A stretch of DNA of 64,000 nt from Nitrospirota bacterium (lineage in GTDB: Bacteria; Nitrospirota; Thermodesulfovibrionia; UBA6902), in NCBI GenBank assembly GCA_016215115.1, contig JACRLN010000012.1, positions 62,001-126,000 of the forward strand. Reading direction: 5' to 3'. The position numbers and the translations under genes are program-made. The notes under the pieces are model-generated. The model was not told the origin of the DNA. It was given only the letters and a program-made list of their open reading frames with translations, and did not search any database. Positions 32,981-40,931 of this stretch are shown piece by piece. Every line of letters begins with the position of its first letter. The first letter of the stretch is position 1.

Positions 32981-33088
32981 TGTCATTCCCGCAGTCCTTA
33001 AGCGGGAATCCAGAAGCAGTTGATTTAAAAGAATACTGGATTCGTCCCCGAAGGTCTTTATCGGGGATAAAAAACTTCGGGAATGACG
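32981..33088. repeat. TCATTCCCG-type hairpin element, copy 4
   Basis: TGTCATTCCCGCAGTCC ... GCGGGAATCCAG then CTGGATTCG and CGGGAATGACG; a longer copy of about 108 bp with an extra internal CCCCGAAGG/TCGGGG segment. Confidence 0.8.
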
Positions 33089-33143
33089 AGACGACACTTT
33101 GCATATATCTTGATGTCGGATGAACGTTTAAAGAAGAGATAGC

Positions 33144-33479
33144 ATGACTACAGTAATTAATTTTAATTTCTTAAACTTTTTTAAACTTAAGCTTGACAAT
33201 CACAATATAAATTTAAATGCAAATGATAACCGCTCGTATAATCAGTATCTTGACAATAGAAGACAGAATTATTTCCCGGAGCAGGAAGACGTTATTGATG
33301 TAACTCCTTATAGCCGGGTTGTAGATGAAAATGATGAAAGCTCAGCACTGCAACTAATTGATTCTCGCAAGACAAAGGACCTTGTTAGCAATTCCGGAGC
33401 CCCTAACATATATAATCGTAAAGGCAAAACTATCCAGTACTTTCAGGAAAAGGGACTCCGTATAAATTCGTTTGCCTGA
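33144..33479 (+). CDS. hypothetical protein, 111 residues
   Basis: Unrecognised. The N-terminus MTTVINFNFLNFFKLKL is hydrophobic-amphipathic but too polar for a signal peptide. The middle is Asn/Asp-rich and probably disordered (NHNINLNANDNRSYNQYLDN); the C-terminus is basic (NRKGKTIQYFQEKGLRI). A weak site AAGAAGAG precedes the ATG. It stands alone between repeat elements and is transcribed away from the M15 gene. Low-complexity composition leaves the call open. Confidence 0.5.
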   Translation: MTTVINFNFLNFFKLKLDNHNINLNANDNRSYNQYLDNRRQNYFPEQEDVIDVTPYSRVVDENDESSALQLIDSRKTKDLVSNSGAPNIYNRKGKTIQYFQEKGLRINSFA

Positions 33480-33540
33480 TGCGGAATAGTGTTTGTTAAT
33501 AAACTCTGTTTGTCTGTCGTTGACCCGAAAATACCTTTAA

Positions 33541-33619
33541 TGTCATACTCGCGAAAGCGGGTATCCAGAGTCTTTTTTACAAGGAACTGGATTCCGGCTT
33601 AAGGACTGCCGGAATGACA
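33541..33619. repeat. TCATTCCCG-type hairpin element, copy 5
   Basis: TGTCATACTCGCGAAAGCGG then CTGGATTCCGG and CCGGAATGACA; the right half is nearly identical to the copy at 52411. Confidence 0.8.
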
Positions 33620-33656
33620 ACTTTAAAAGCATTTTCGGGTCAATGATGAATTGCTC

Positions 33657-35255
33657 TTACTTTAATTTCGAAGCTTCCCTCTCCAATATCCACTCAACTG
33701 CACCTGCTAAATCTTTTGCAACAAAAGATGCGCAGGTATTTTCTGGAGAGGGGGGTGATGATATTAAAACTCCTGTAGCGCCGGTTTTCCGGGCCAGTTG
33801 GACGTCTAATTCCTTATCGCCGATTACATAGGAAGCTTTTAAATTTATTCTGTGCCTGAGTCTTGCCAGTAGCGGCATCACCGGTTCAGGTTTTCTGCAA
33901 GAGCAACGTTCATCAGGATGATGCGGGCAATAGTAAAAATCATCTATTCCAAATTCTTCCTGCAGATAAGTATTTAATTCAATGACAAAATGTTCATTAA
34001 TAATCCCTCTTGCAACTCCGGATTGATTTGTGATGCCGATGAGTTTAAATCCGGCATTCTTTAATTTTCGCAGGTTTTCTTTTGCATTCGGGAAAATAAC
34101 CAGGTTATCAAAGCTGTTAAGATAATGTTTATCTTCTATTATTGTTCCATCCCTGTCAAGAAAGACCGCTTTTTCCTTGGGAAGAACTTCTTTTAATGCT
34201 GCAAACACATTATCAGCGGTAATCTCTGTCATGCATTTAAGATGTCCTTCAGGGCATTTTCTTTTCATGCATGGCGAACAGGGAAGATTTTTTGTGATGA
34301 TATTATGGCCCTCTCCGAAAGGTCCGGTAGATGCTTTGTTAGTTGAACCGAATATTGCAACGACCGGCACAAAAAGGGCGGAAGCCATGTGCATCGGCCC
34401 TGAATCATTGGTGATGAACGCATCGCATTCAGCAATAAGCGCTGCAAGTTCTCGGAGGTTGGTTTTGCCGGCCATGTTGAGAATATGAGTTTTGAGTTTT
34501 TGGGGTAGGGGCGATTCACGAATCGCCCTCTGTGTTTTGACCAATCCAACAATTTCATCCGCAATCTCATTCTCTGATTTGCTTCCGAATATTATGACCC
34601 TCCCATTCATTTCATTAATTATTCTGAATATTAATTCAGCAAATCTTTCAGGCATCCATCTTTTTGCAGAACCATATGTTGCCCCGGGGTTGATGCCTAT
34701 AGTAGGGGCGTATTGCAATACGCCCTTACGGGGTAGGGGCGATTCATGAATCGCCCCTACGGTATTCCTCGCCCACATCCTTTCTTCATCTGTGAGATAA
34801 ATGCAGGGCTGTGCTTCTTTTGTCTCAATGCCTATTGACTTGAGGAGATTCAGATAATAATAAACCTGGTGTTGTGATAGAATATCTTTTGTTACATGTA
34901 TTGACTTTGTTAAAAGAAATCCACGTCCGTCCCTGCTGTACCCGATTCTTTCAGGAATATCAGCAAGCCATGCAAGTAATGCAGCATCAAAGGCATTCTG
35001 AAGAAGTATTGCAATATCAAATCGTTGCCGGCGCAATTTATTTGCAAGCCTGAATTTCCCTTTTATACCCCTAAAACTCTCATCATAGAGAATAATTTCA
35101 TTGATGTCAGGATTCTCTTTAAAGAGTTCAGCAACCCATGGTTTTACAAGCAGGCTTATATGCGCATCAGGATAGGCCCGGCGTATGGCTCTGACAGATG
35201 GAGTTGTAATAACAGCATCGCCGATCCAGTTTACCCCGCGGATTAGGATTTTCAT
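33657..35255 (-). CDS. heptosyltransferase (WaaF-like) fused to heptose-bisphosphate phosphatase (GmhB-like)
   Basis: A 532-residue two-domain enzyme for LPS inner core. Residues 1 to about 360 are a GT9 heptosyltransferase II (MKILIRGVNWIGDAVITTPS, FGSTNKASTGPFGEGH). From about 365 is a HAD-IIIA phosphatase like GmhB (KAVFLDRDGTIIEDKHYL, ITNQSGVARG, CRKPEPVMP, VIGDKELDVQLARKTGA), with zinc ligands in CPHHPDERCSCRKP. In the transferase half two or three palindromes are inserted: AIRESPLPQ, and VGAIHESPLPRKGVLQYAP, the latter from two adjacent elements. The frame is kept. It follows the Lon-family gene by 25 bp with no clear ribosome-binding site. Confidence 0.9.
   Translation of the reverse strand: MKILIRGVNWIGDAVITTPSVRAIRRAYPDAHISLLVKPWVAELFKENPDINEIILYDESFRGIKGKFRLANKLRRQRFDIAILLQNAFDAALLAWLADIPERIGYSRDGRGFLLTKSIHVTKDILSQHQVYYYLNLLKSIGIETKEAQPCIYLTDEERMWARNTVGAIHESPLPRKGVLQYAPTIGINPGATYGSAKRWMPERFAELIFRIINEMNGRVIIFGSKSENEIADEIVGLVKTQRAIRESPLPQKLKTHILNMAGKTNLRELAALIAECDAFITNDSGPMHMASALFVPVVAIFGSTNKASTGPFGEGHNIITKNLPCSPCMKRKCPEGHLKCMTEITADNVFAALKEVLPKEKAVFLDRDGTIIEDKHYLNSFDNLVIFPNAKENLRKLKNAGFKLIGITNQSGVARGIINEHFVIELNTYLQEEFGIDDFYYCPHHPDERCSCRKPEPVMPLLARLRHRINLKASYVIGDKELDVQLARKTGATGVLISSPPSPENTCASFVAKDLAGAVEWILEREASKLK
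34484..34501 (-). repeat. short AAACTCA heptanucleotide tract in the heptosyltransferase gene
   Basis: Two to three AAACTCA units on the coding strand next to the palindrome at 34505; read as QKLKTHIL. Confidence 0.6.
34505..34530 (-). repeat. 28-bp palindrome family in the heptosyltransferase gene, copy a
   Basis: GTAGGGGCG-ATTCACGAAT-CGCCCTC, shortened at one end; coding strand gives RAIRESPLP. Confidence 0.85.
34702..34729 (-). repeat. 28-bp palindrome in the heptosyltransferase gene, copy b
   Basis: GTAGGGGCG-TATTGCAATA-CGCCCTTAC; same arms, different but still palindromic centre. Coding strand gives KGVLQYAPT. Confidence 0.9.
34733..34760 (-). repeat. 28-bp palindrome in the heptosyltransferase gene, copy c
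   Basis: Perfect GTAGGGGCG-ATTCATGAAT-CGCCCCTAC, 3 bp from copy b; coding strand gives VGAIHESPLP. Confidence 0.92.
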
Positions 35256-35280
35256 GAGGGGATTCTTGCAGAATTTATTG

Positions 35281-37701
35281 TTAATCTTTTTTATTATTCC
35301 CTTCCCTGGACTCCGGCCCCTTCTCGGCTTTCAGAGCCTCGGAGAATTCCTTTAGTTTTTTCGCAACCATGAAGTTGAAGGACCCTTCAGGATAAGTCCC
35401 GTCAGGCTGTATTTCTCCGGGAGGCATTCCTGTCAGAATCTCTATGCCGTCTTCGACATTGTCTATGCAATAGATGTTAAATTTACCGTTCAGCACAGCA
35501 TCAATCACTTCTTTCTTTAACATCAGGTTCATTAAGTTCCGCTTCGGAATAATAACGCCGTGTTCTCCACTGAGAGCATTAAGTTTGCAAACTTCAAAAA
35601 ATCCCTCTATTTTTTCATTGACTCCTCCGATGGGCTGAACTTGTCCATGCTGGTTCATTGAGCCTGTTATTGCATAACATTGTTTTAAAGGCACACCGGA
35701 TATGCTGCTTAGAAGTGCGTAAACCTCTGCGCATGTGGCGCTGTCTCCTTCAATCCCGCCATAAAGTTGTTCAAATGTCAATGAGGCTGTGAGGCTGAGA
35801 GACTGTTTTATAGCATATTTCCCTCCAAGATAAGCTGTTAGTATCAATATTGCCTTCTCGTGTATCTTCCCGCTCATCTTGGTTTCTCTTTCAATATTTA
35901 TAATCCCCGCTCTTCCGGCATAACTTTTAGCGGTAATTCTTGAAGGCATGCCAAAACTGTAATCCCCGAGATCCAGCACAGAGAGACCATTGATTTGTCC
36001 TATTACAGCTCCTTCTGTGTCAATAAGTATGGTTCCCTCTTGAGTTGCTTCCAGAATTTTTTGTTCCACCTTGTTGGAACGATATATCTTCTCTTCCAGA
36101 GCCTTTTCAATATCCTGCGAAGTTACAACGCTGTTTTTATTGTATCTGGCCCAGTAATCGGACTCTCTTAATATATCCGCTATTTCACTGAATTTTGCTG
36201 AGAGTTTTTGCTGATGCTCGGCAAGCCTTGAGCCGTATTCGACAACCTTTGCAATTGCATTATTATCAAAAGGCATGAGACCTCTTTCATCGCATTTTGT
36301 CTTCACAAAACTGGCATACCTGAGCATGTTCTCTGTGTTTCTGTCCATACGGTTTTCATAGTCAGCCTTGACTTTGAACAATTCCCTGTATTCCTCATCA
36401 AGATTGTAGAGAAGATAATAAAGACGGGGGTTCCCGATCAATACGACTTTTACGTTAAAAGGGATTGCCTCAGGTTTCAGGCTAATTGTGGAAATTAAAC
36501 GGTACTGTTCCCAAACGTCTTCTATTTTTATTACTTTCTCCTTGATCGTTCTTTTGAGAGAGTCGTAGGAGAAAATATTCTTTAGAAGTTCGAGTGCATC
36601 GACAACCAGATAACCGCCGTTTGCCATCTGCAGTGAACCGGCTTTTATCATGGTGAAATCAGTGATTGCAATCCCGTACTGAACCTTGTGTTCAACCCGT
36701 CCGAAGAGATTGTAATAGGTCGGATTGCTTTCTATGACAACAGGCACGCCCTTAAGCTCACTGTTATTTACAAGGACATTTACGCTATATCTTATAAATG
36801 AAGGTTCTGTTTTCGAAAGTCTCATGAATGGAAGGGACGGCACCTGTTCTTCCTGCGGCTTGAAATCATCAAGATGCTCGAGAATGTCCTCTTTTACTTC
36901 TTCAAGATAATTCAGGATATTGGTATTATCTTTGTATTTGTTTTTTAGTTCATCAATCCTGTGCCCGACAGAGGAAAGCGTGGCCTGGCGCTCAAGCTGT
37001 GTCATCATGTCCTTAATCTTCTTTTCTTCTTCTCTAACTATCCTTATTACATCGTCAAGTTTGTCCTGCAGTTCTTTTCCTATGGTTTCTATTTTCTTCT
37101 TTACTTTCGGCTCCAGGGCTTCGTATTCTTCCTCACTTAAAGTCTCGCCTGTTGTTTTCACCGGAAGCAGGACGAGCCCGCTGACGGTTTTTCGCAGCGT
37201 AAAATCTTTTTCTTTTGCTTCTTCCTCAAGGTCTGTAAAATATTTCTTCTGTTTTTGCTGGAAATCCTCGAGTATTTTAGAACGCTGTTTTTCATATTCC
37301 TTTGATTCAAATATCTTTGGTATTTCCTGCCGCAGAGCGGTAACGAGTTCAACCATATCTTTTTGAAAGGCAAGGCCTGTCCCGGGAGGGAGGCTGAGGG
37401 CGCGGGGTACATCCGGGTTTTTGAAGTTATAAACGTAACACCAGTCGTTTGGTACGGGTTCGTTTTTTGCTTTCTCTTCCAGAATTGTTTTGATTGTGGT
37501 CATCTTGCCGGTACCGCTTTCCCCGAGAATATATATATTAAACCCGTGGCTGTCGATACCGAGGCCGAACTTCAGGGCGCTGAGCGCCCTTTTCTGACCG
37601 ATGGTTTCCTTTAAGGAAGAAATCTCATCTGTTGTTTTAAATGGCAATTCAGAAAGTTCACAGCATTTATAGAGTTCTTCTTTTGCGACTTTTCTCAGCA
37701 T
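35281..37701 (-). CDS. Lon-family ATP-dependent protease (LonB-like, AAA_32 type)
   Basis: An 806-residue protease of the AAA_32/Lon_C family. The N-terminal part has a P-loop (YILGESGTGKMTTI), followed by a long coiled-coil insertion (about 120-270, rich in Glu and Lys). The proteolytic domain carries the Ser/Lys dyad: Ser in GIEGDSATCAEVYAL and Lys in GGVNEKIEGFFE. It degrades unfolded or regulated proteins in the cytoplasm; substrates are unknown. It is upstream of and likely co-transcribed with the heptosyltransferase fusion. The last 20 residues are Lys/Glu-rich. Confidence 0.92.
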   Translation of the reverse strand: MLRKVAKEELYKCCELSELPFKTTDEISSLKETIGQKRALSALKFGLGIDSHGFNIYILGESGTGKMTTIKTILEEKAKNEPVPNDWCYVYNFKNPDVPRALSLPPGTGLAFQKDMVELVTALRQEIPKIFESKEYEKQRSKILEDFQQKQKKYFTDLEEEAKEKDFTLRKTVSGLVLLPVKTTGETLSEEEYEALEPKVKKKIETIGKELQDKLDDVIRIVREEEKKIKDMMTQLERQATLSSVGHRIDELKNKYKDNTNILNYLEEVKEDILEHLDDFKPQEEQVPSLPFMRLSKTEPSFIRYSVNVLVNNSELKGVPVVIESNPTYYNLFGRVEHKVQYGIAITDFTMIKAGSLQMANGGYLVVDALELLKNIFSYDSLKRTIKEKVIKIEDVWEQYRLISTISLKPEAIPFNVKVVLIGNPRLYYLLYNLDEEYRELFKVKADYENRMDRNTENMLRYASFVKTKCDERGLMPFDNNAIAKVVEYGSRLAEHQQKLSAKFSEIADILRESDYWARYNKNSVVTSQDIEKALEEKIYRSNKVEQKILEATQEGTILIDTEGAVIGQINGLSVLDLGDYSFGMPSRITAKSYAGRAGIINIERETKMSGKIHEKAILILTAYLGGKYAIKQSLSLTASLTFEQLYGGIEGDSATCAEVYALLSSISGVPLKQCYAITGSMNQHGQVQPIGGVNEKIEGFFEVCKLNALSGEHGVIIPKRNLMNLMLKKEVIDAVLNGKFNIYCIDNVEDGIEILTGMPPGEIQPDGTYPEGSFNFMVAKKLKEFSEALKAEKGPESREGNNKKD

Positions 37702-37729
37702 ACGTTAGCCTCCCTTATCAATTACATTA

Positions 37730-37899
37730 GAGGCTCTTGCAAAAGTCTTTATTCGTCATTCCCGAGGTCTTTATCGGGAATCCAGTATTCTTTAAAACCA
37801 AAGACCCCCGATTAAGACCTTCGAGGGCAGGCTTCTGGATACCCGCCTTCGCGGGTATGACGGCAAAAGCAATTTCCTCGATACTTTTGCAAGAGGCTC
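37730..37899. mobile_element. MITE-like element with 17-bp terminal inverted repeats
   Basis: Ends GAGGCTCTTGCAAAAGT (37730-37746) and ACTTTTGCAAGAGGCTC (37883-37899), inverted with one mismatch. ATTA flanks both sides (37726-37729 and 37900-37903), a possible target duplication. The interior is a TCATTCCCG-type hairpin element. No transposase is inside. Confidence 0.65.
37754..37862. repeat. TCATTCCCG-type hairpin element, copy 6 (inside the MITE-like unit)
   Basis: CGTCATTCCCGAGGTC ... CGGGAATCCAG, then CTGGATACCCG and CGGGTATGACG. Confidence 0.8.
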
Positions 37900-37916
37900 A
37901 TTAATTATTATGTAAT

Positions 37917-37956
37917 ACAGGATACAAGATACAGGATGCAGGATGCAAGATTCAAG
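37917..37956. repeat. heptanucleotide repeat (CAGGATA type)
   Basis: CAGGATA/CAAGATA/CAGGATG units with period 7, five to six copies, intergenic. Confidence 0.75.
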
Positions 37957-37963
37957 GGGGGCT

Positions 37964-38038
37964 TGTCATTGTTATTTTCCCGCGTGACTGGAGAATCCAG
38001 AAAGAAGAAACTGGATTCCCACTTTCGTGGGAATGACA
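37964..38038. repeat. TCATTCCCG-type hairpin element, degenerate copy 7
   Basis: TTGTCATTGTTATTTTCCCG ... GAATCCAG then CTGGATTCCCACTTTCG and TGGGAATGACA; the left arm is interrupted. Confidence 0.65.
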
Positions 38039-38058
38039 TAGAGCGGGTCTAAAGTAAC

Positions 38059-38934
38059 TTATCCCCTGGGATGGTATTCTTTGTGGATCTTTTTCAATCG
38101 TTCCGGTGTAACTTTCGTATATATCTGTGTTGTTGATATATCAGTATGTCCGAGCATTTTTTGAAGGGCCCGCAAATCTGCACCGCCGTCCAGTAAGTGG
38201 CTGGCAAAACAATGCCTCAGGGTATGAGGAGAGATCTTGATCGATAATTCTTTCGAATATATTTTGATTAACTGCCACAATCTTTGTCTTGTCATCGGTT
38301 TTCCGCCTTTTCTGAGAAACAGATAGTGACTTGTTTTTTTATTCAGAAGCACGGGTCTTAATTCTTCAATATATCTTTTTAGCGTCTTTAAAGCGGTTTC
38401 GTTTACCGGTATGACTCTTTCCTTTGATCCCTTCCCCTGAATGGTAATGAATCCTGCCTCGAAGTTTATATCGCCGACTTTCATATTTACCACTTCACTG
38501 GCCCTCAAACCGGATGAATAAATAATCTCGAGTAGCGCCTGGTCCCTGAGTGAGAGCTTTTCCCCATGAGGTTTTTTCAGCAGGGAGGAGACATCTGCAA
38601 TGCCGAGTATTTTCGGAACCCGTTTCCATCCTTTCGGGGTAGTGAGGTTTTCAACGGGATCTTCCTTAATGATCCCTTCCATGAGCATGAATTTGCATAG
38701 CCCGCGCAAGGCAGCGATATTCCTTGCCAGGGTAGCAGATTGATTACCGGAATCGCGGAGATTGTTTATAAATGAAACGAGATCACTTCGTCTGAAATTC
38801 GTTATACTTTTTCCTGTTTCTTCGAGATAGGCATTAAATTTCCGGATATCTCTCTTGTAGGCTTCCAGAGTGTTTAATGAAAGACCTTTTTCAACTGTAA
38901 GATAGTAAAGAAATCTTTCTATCGGATCTATCAT
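38059..38934 (-). CDS. xerD: tyrosine recombinase XerD/XerC
   Basis: A 291-residue site-specific recombinase that resolves chromosome dimers at dif. The N-terminal SAM-like core-binding domain (IERFLYYLTVEKGLSLNTLE) precedes the catalytic domain. Catalytic residues are visible: Arg in SSGLRASEVVNM, Lys in GKGSKERVIPV, HTLRHCFASHLL (His and Arg), His in LGHTDISTTQ and the nucleophile Tyr in TQIYTKV. Full length. It is divergent from mraZ across 226 bp. Choice between XerC and XerD is by best impression only; no second Xer gene is here. Confidence 0.9.
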   Translation of the reverse strand: MIDPIERFLYYLTVEKGLSLNTLEAYKRDIRKFNAYLEETGKSITNFRRSDLVSFINNLRDSGNQSATLARNIAALRGLCKFMLMEGIIKEDPVENLTTPKGWKRVPKILGIADVSSLLKKPHGEKLSLRDQALLEIIYSSGLRASEVVNMKVGDINFEAGFITIQGKGSKERVIPVNETALKTLKRYIEELRPVLLNKKTSHYLFLRKGGKPMTRQRLWQLIKIYSKELSIKISPHTLRHCFASHLLDGGADLRALQKMLGHTDISTTQIYTKVTPERLKKIHKEYHPRG

Positions 38935-39093
38935 TAATTAAGGATACAAGATGCATGAGGAAGGTGGCAAGTGGGATATAATCGTTGGATTTTTTTGAGC
39001 TTAATTTAATACCTGTCTGATAACCCTACGGATTATCCCTATAAATAGTATTCCAATTCAGAAATACCACAAAATATAGTAGCTATTTTTTTC

Positions 39094-39122
39094 TTGACAA
39101 GTATTTGTAACATCTCTATACT
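39094..39122 (+). promoter_or_regulatory. dcw cluster promoter upstream of mraZ
   Basis: TTGACA (39094-39099), 17-bp spacer, TATACT (39117-39122). Transcription should start near 39129, at the first MraZ box. Confidence 0.8.
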
Positions 39123-39129
39123 TATCATA

Positions 39130-39154
39130 TGTGGTAGAATGTGGAGGAGAGTGG
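39130..39154 (+). promoter_or_regulatory. three MraZ-binding boxes, 10-bp phased
   Basis: TGTGG (39130-39134), TGTGG (39140-39144) and AGTGG (39150-39154) repeat at an exact 10-bp period directly upstream of mraZ. MraZ binds such helically phased GTGG/TGGG-type direct repeats in other bacteria. The boxes overlap the GGAGGAG ribosome-binding stretch. Confidence 0.7.
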
Positions 39155-39160
39155 AGTAAG

Positions 39161-39613
39161 ATGCCAGCATTTACAGGAAAATATTATTATACAGTTGACC
39201 CCAAGGGCAGGATAATTATTCCTTCTCCTTTGAGAAAAACTATTTTTGATCATTATAGCACAAAACTTTTTGTCACGAATGCACTTTTCGACCGCTGCCT
39301 CCATATTTATCCGCAGGAAGAATGGAGCAAGCTTGAAGAAAAGGTACGCTTGCTTCCGAAGATGGACAAAGACATCAAGCTTTTTAACAGACGGGTTATA
39401 GCTTCGGCTACCGAGTGTGAGATTGATAATCAGGGCAGGATTTTGATTCCTGCCGCGCTTAGAGAAGACGCCGGCATTAATGGAGATATCGTAATTGTTG
39501 GTCAGCTTGAAAAAGTAGAGTTGTGGAACAAGAAAGAATGGGATGCCGTTACAGACCTTTCTGCTGTGAACCAGGCGGCGGTGGAAGAAAAACTGGCAGG
39601 TTATGGACTTTAA
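39161..39613 (+). CDS. mraZ: transcriptional regulator MraZ
   Basis: A 150-residue SpoVT/AbrB-type regulator of the dcw cluster. The start at 39161 (MPAFTGKYYYTVDPKGRIII) is chosen because the first AbrB half begins there and GGAG lies just upstream; an upstream in-frame codon at 39131 would read through the operator. The two DXXXR-type repeats are TVDPKGRIIIPSPLRK and ECEIDNQGRILIPAALRE. It is the first gene of the cluster and probably represses its own promoter via the boxes at 39130-39154. Stop is 2 bp before rsmH. Confidence 0.93.
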   Translation: MPAFTGKYYYTVDPKGRIIIPSPLRKTIFDHYSTKLFVTNALFDRCLHIYPQEEWSKLEEKVRLLPKMDKDIKLFNRRVIASATECEIDNQGRILIPAALREDAGINGDIVIVGQLEKVELWNKKEWDAVTDLSAVNQAAVEEKLAGYGL

Positions 39614-39615
39614 AA

Positions 39616-40491
39616 ATGAATGTACTGCATATACCTGTAATGTTGAAGGAGGTAACTGAAATGCTTCAGCCTCAACATGATGGAATATATATTGATGCAA
39701 CGGTGGGACTTGGAGGACATGCAGAGGAAATCCTTCAATACGCTCATGGATGTACATTGATTGGAATAGACAGAGACGAGAAGGCGATAGAACTAACAAG
39801 AGAACGGTTGAACAAATACGGCAATGTTCATCTTGTAAAGGACAATTTTTCAAACATGAAAACGGTAGTCAATAATCTTGGTTTTAACAAAGTGGACGGG
39901 ATAATTCTTGATGCCGGAGTTTCAACTCTGCATCTGAAATCAGAAGGCAGGGGATTCAGTTTTCTGAAGGATGAACCACTGGATATGAGGATGAATCAAA
40001 GCCAGAAGCTTACCGCTCAAGAGGTTGTGAATAAATATTCTGAGAAAGACCTCGCATCTATTATATGGAAATATGGCGAGGAGAGATTTAGCAGAAAGAT
40101 AGCCAGGGCCATTGTTTATGCCCGTAAAATAAAGCCGATAACTTCCTGCAAAGAACTTGCAGAGATTATAGAGAAATCTATAGGGAGAAAGGGCCGGATT
40201 CATCCCGCAACGAGGGCCTTTCAGGCTATAAGAATCGAGGTTAATAAAGAACTCGAGGAACTGTCAAAAGCGGTCGAATCTGGGGTGGAACTTCTTCATA
40301 CAGGGGGTAGATTCTGCGTGCTTTCTTATCATTCTCTTGAGGACAGGATTGTAAAGAATGCTTTTAAAAACTTGGCAAAGAATGGTTTGTTTAACATTAT
40401 AACCAAAAAACCTCTTGTCCCGGGCCGGGAGGAGCAGAAATTAAACCCTTCATCAAGAAGTGCAAAACTCAGGGTTGGGGAGAGAATATGA
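39616..40491 (+). CDS. rsmH: 16S rRNA (cytosine1402-N4)-methyltransferase
   Basis: A 291-residue SAM-dependent methyltransferase (formerly MraW). The start at 39616 gives the family N-terminus MNVLHIPVMLKEVTEML; the open frame to 39523 overlaps mraZ. Motifs: DATVGLGGHAEEIL (SAM site), GIDRDEKAIELTRERL, DGIILDAGVSTLHL, AIRIEVNKELEEL, SYHSLEDRIVKNAF. Translation is probably coupled to mraZ (2-bp gap) and the stop overlaps ftsL (ATGA). Confidence 0.95.
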   Translation: MNVLHIPVMLKEVTEMLQPQHDGIYIDATVGLGGHAEEILQYAHGCTLIGIDRDEKAIELTRERLNKYGNVHLVKDNFSNMKTVVNNLGFNKVDGIILDAGVSTLHLKSEGRGFSFLKDEPLDMRMNQSQKLTAQEVVNKYSEKDLASIIWKYGEERFSRKIARAIVYARKIKPITSCKELAEIIEKSIGRKGRIHPATRAFQAIRIEVNKELEELSKAVESGVELLHTGGRFCVLSYHSLEDRIVKNAFKNLAKNGLFNIITKKPLVPGREEQKLNPSSRSAKLRVGERI

Positions 40492-40817
40492 CTAAAAGAA
40501 GAACAAAAAACAACTACAAAAGAAGTTTTCTGAAACTCTGTTTTCCCCTATATTTTGTCTTTTGTCTATTTGCCATTATATGGCTCAGGGCTGCAGTTAT
40601 AAATATGGAATATGAGCTTGGAGAGCTTGATAAAATGAAGGCGGAACTTATACGCGAGAGAAAAATGGTGGTTGCGCAAAGAGCAAATTTTTACTCAACA
40701 GAGAAAATAGAAAAAGTTGCCATGAACCGGCTTGGCATGACTCTTCCCGTGAGGGATAATGTTTTTTATGTTAAAAGGACGCCTGCTGCCGGCCCTTACA
40801 AGGCAGCATTGAAATAA
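40488..40817 (+). CDS. ftsL: cell division protein FtsL
   Basis: A 109-residue bitopic protein: a basic N-terminus, one membrane segment (about 15-34, LCFPLYFVFCLFAIIWLRAA) and a periplasmic coiled coil (YELGELDKMKAELIRERK) ending with the conserved RLGMTLPVRDNVFYV. It is identified by size, topology and position between rsmH and ftsI. The start overlaps the rsmH stop by 4 bp. It should pair with FtsQ and FtsB; no FtsB is in the window. Confidence 0.85.
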   Translation: MTKRRTKNNYKRSFLKLCFPLYFVFCLFAIIWLRAAVINMEYELGELDKMKAELIRERKMVVAQRANFYSTEKIEKVAMNRLGMTLPVRDNVFYVKRTPAAGPYKAALK

Positions 40818-40931
40818 AGTCTGCCCTTATTGTTTGAGGATATTTTGAACATTGGAGAGAAAATTATAATTTTCTGGGATGAGCATGATTAAAAGATGAA
40901 GAATGAATTCAGGTAAATTGAGAGATATAGA

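Larger units (their letters stand above)
32658..33143 (+). other. intergenic region with repeats and a possible small ORF
   Basis: About 486 bases. It holds a CCCCTCTTTG/CAAAGAGGGG hairpin (32675-32696), an extended -10 at 32760-32768, a 30-codon open frame (32822-32914) and a long TCATTCCCG element (32981-33088). No recognised gene. Confidence 0.6.
37702..38058. other. intergenic repeat cluster between the Lon and xerD genes
   Basis: About 357 bases with no gene. It holds a MITE-like element (37730-37899), a period-7 tract (37917-37956) and another TCATTCCCG-type element (37964-38038). Confidence 0.75.

Noticed and set aside
39523-39615. Upstream extension of rsmH
   Set aside because: The extra residues overlap mraZ in another frame and do not resemble RsmH; the ATG at 39616 gives the family N-terminus.
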